Position numbers and translations under genes: made by a program. Positions 4,983-5,221 of a stretch of DNA of 5,221 nt are shown here, in pieces (the stretch's first letter is position 1; each line of letters starts with the position of its first letter). This DNA comes from JBEKIK01 sp050013075 (lineage in GTDB: Bacteria; Planctomycetota; Planctomycetia; Pirellulales; Thermoguttaceae), in assembly GCA_050013075.1 (NCBI GenBank), contig JBEKFZ010000166.1, positions 1 to 5,221 of the forward strand. The letters are read 5' to 3'. The notes below the pieces were generated by a model. The model worked only from the letters and a program-made list of their open reading frames with translations. It was not told the DNA's origin and did no database searches.

Positions 4983-5221
4983 ATGGCCACACCGGTTGTC
5001 AATATTTGCGCCGACTCTCAAGCCTTGGCAGTCAGGGCGGCGGACATTGTAATCCAAGCCGCGCGTGACGCCGCTGCTCAACGGGGGCGATTCACATTTG
5101 CTCTATCCGGCGGATCGACGCCCGAGAAGACATACGCGCTGCTCGCCGAAGCCGATCGGTCAGCGGCCATTGATTGGCCGCGGGTATATCTTTTCTTCGG
5201 CGACGCACGATTGGTTCCGGC
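4983..5221 (+). CDS. pgl: 6-phosphogluconolactonase, N-terminal part (C-terminus outside window)
   Basis: The first 79 residues are present and the frame is open at the right edge. The enzyme hydrolyses 6-phosphogluconolactone to 6-phosphogluconate in the oxidative pentose phosphate pathway, in the cytosol. Support comes from RFTFALSGGSTPEKTYALLA (36-55), with the phosphate-binding SGGSTP motif at 42-47, and from IDWPRVYLFFGDARLVP (63-79). The latter matches the family's W..v..f..DER.VP strand and loop. Here the usual DER reads DAR (74-76), so the conserved Glu is replaced by Ala75. ATG 4983 is taken as start, with a weak GGGA 6 nt upstream; an in-frame ATG at 4977 would add only two residues. 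The glucosamine-6-phosphate isomerase/deaminase relatives share the fold and are the main alternative, but the SGGSTP and spacing favour the lactonase. Confidence 0.88.
   Translation, partial: MATPVVNICADSQALAVRAADIVIQAARDAAAQRGRFTFALSGGSTPEKTYALLAEADRSAAIDWPRVYLFFGDARLVP

Overview
The window looks like a chromosomal segment from a Planctomycetota bacterium, probably of the Pirellulales type. This is inferred from the protein families and is not proven. The pointers are a HEAT-repeat lipoprotein with a YDGQPLSYWL-type segment, a short tandem-ACT protein, a large PEP-CTERM beta-helix protein opened by an NW..G.vPG module, and weak or missing Shine-Dalgarno sites on several genes.

Layout. Positions 1-334 (minus) hold the N-terminal 111 residues of a secreted HEAT-repeat protein that starts at GTG and runs off the left edge. 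Positions 335-722 contain no convincing gene. They hold two copies of a palindromic repeat in inverted orientation (505-549 and 643-688), which resemble a REPIN-like element, beside a possible relic of a dispersed repeat (465-486). Positions 723-1172 (minus) encode a 149-residue tandem-ACT protein. It diverges across 135 bp from a YbgC/4HBT-type acyl-CoA thioesterase at 1308-1703 (plus). A perfect hairpin at 1714-1733 separates the thioesterase from a convergent 971-residue gene at 1751-4666 (minus).

That large gene dominates the window. It encodes a signal peptide, a metzincin-like protease domain (HELGHTLGF), a long Gly/Ser/Thr-rich array of about 47-residue repeats, one autotransporter-type repeat and a VPEP sorting tail. 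The product is probably an exosortase-processed surface or extracellular protease-adhesin. Its array shows recent repeat expansion at the DNA level: 141-bp, 18-bp and 9-bp units.

Positions 4667-4982 are an AT-rich intergenic stretch. The 5' end of a 6-phosphogluconolactonase gene (plus) begins at 4983 and runs off the right edge.

The genes do not form an obvious pathway. Housekeeping metabolism (lactonase, thioesterase, ACT regulator) sits beside surface genes (HEAT lipoprotein, PEP-CTERM protease). I see no defence system, CRISPR array, RNA gene or intact transposase. The least routine features are the paired palindromic repeats and the architecture of the PEP-CTERM protease.
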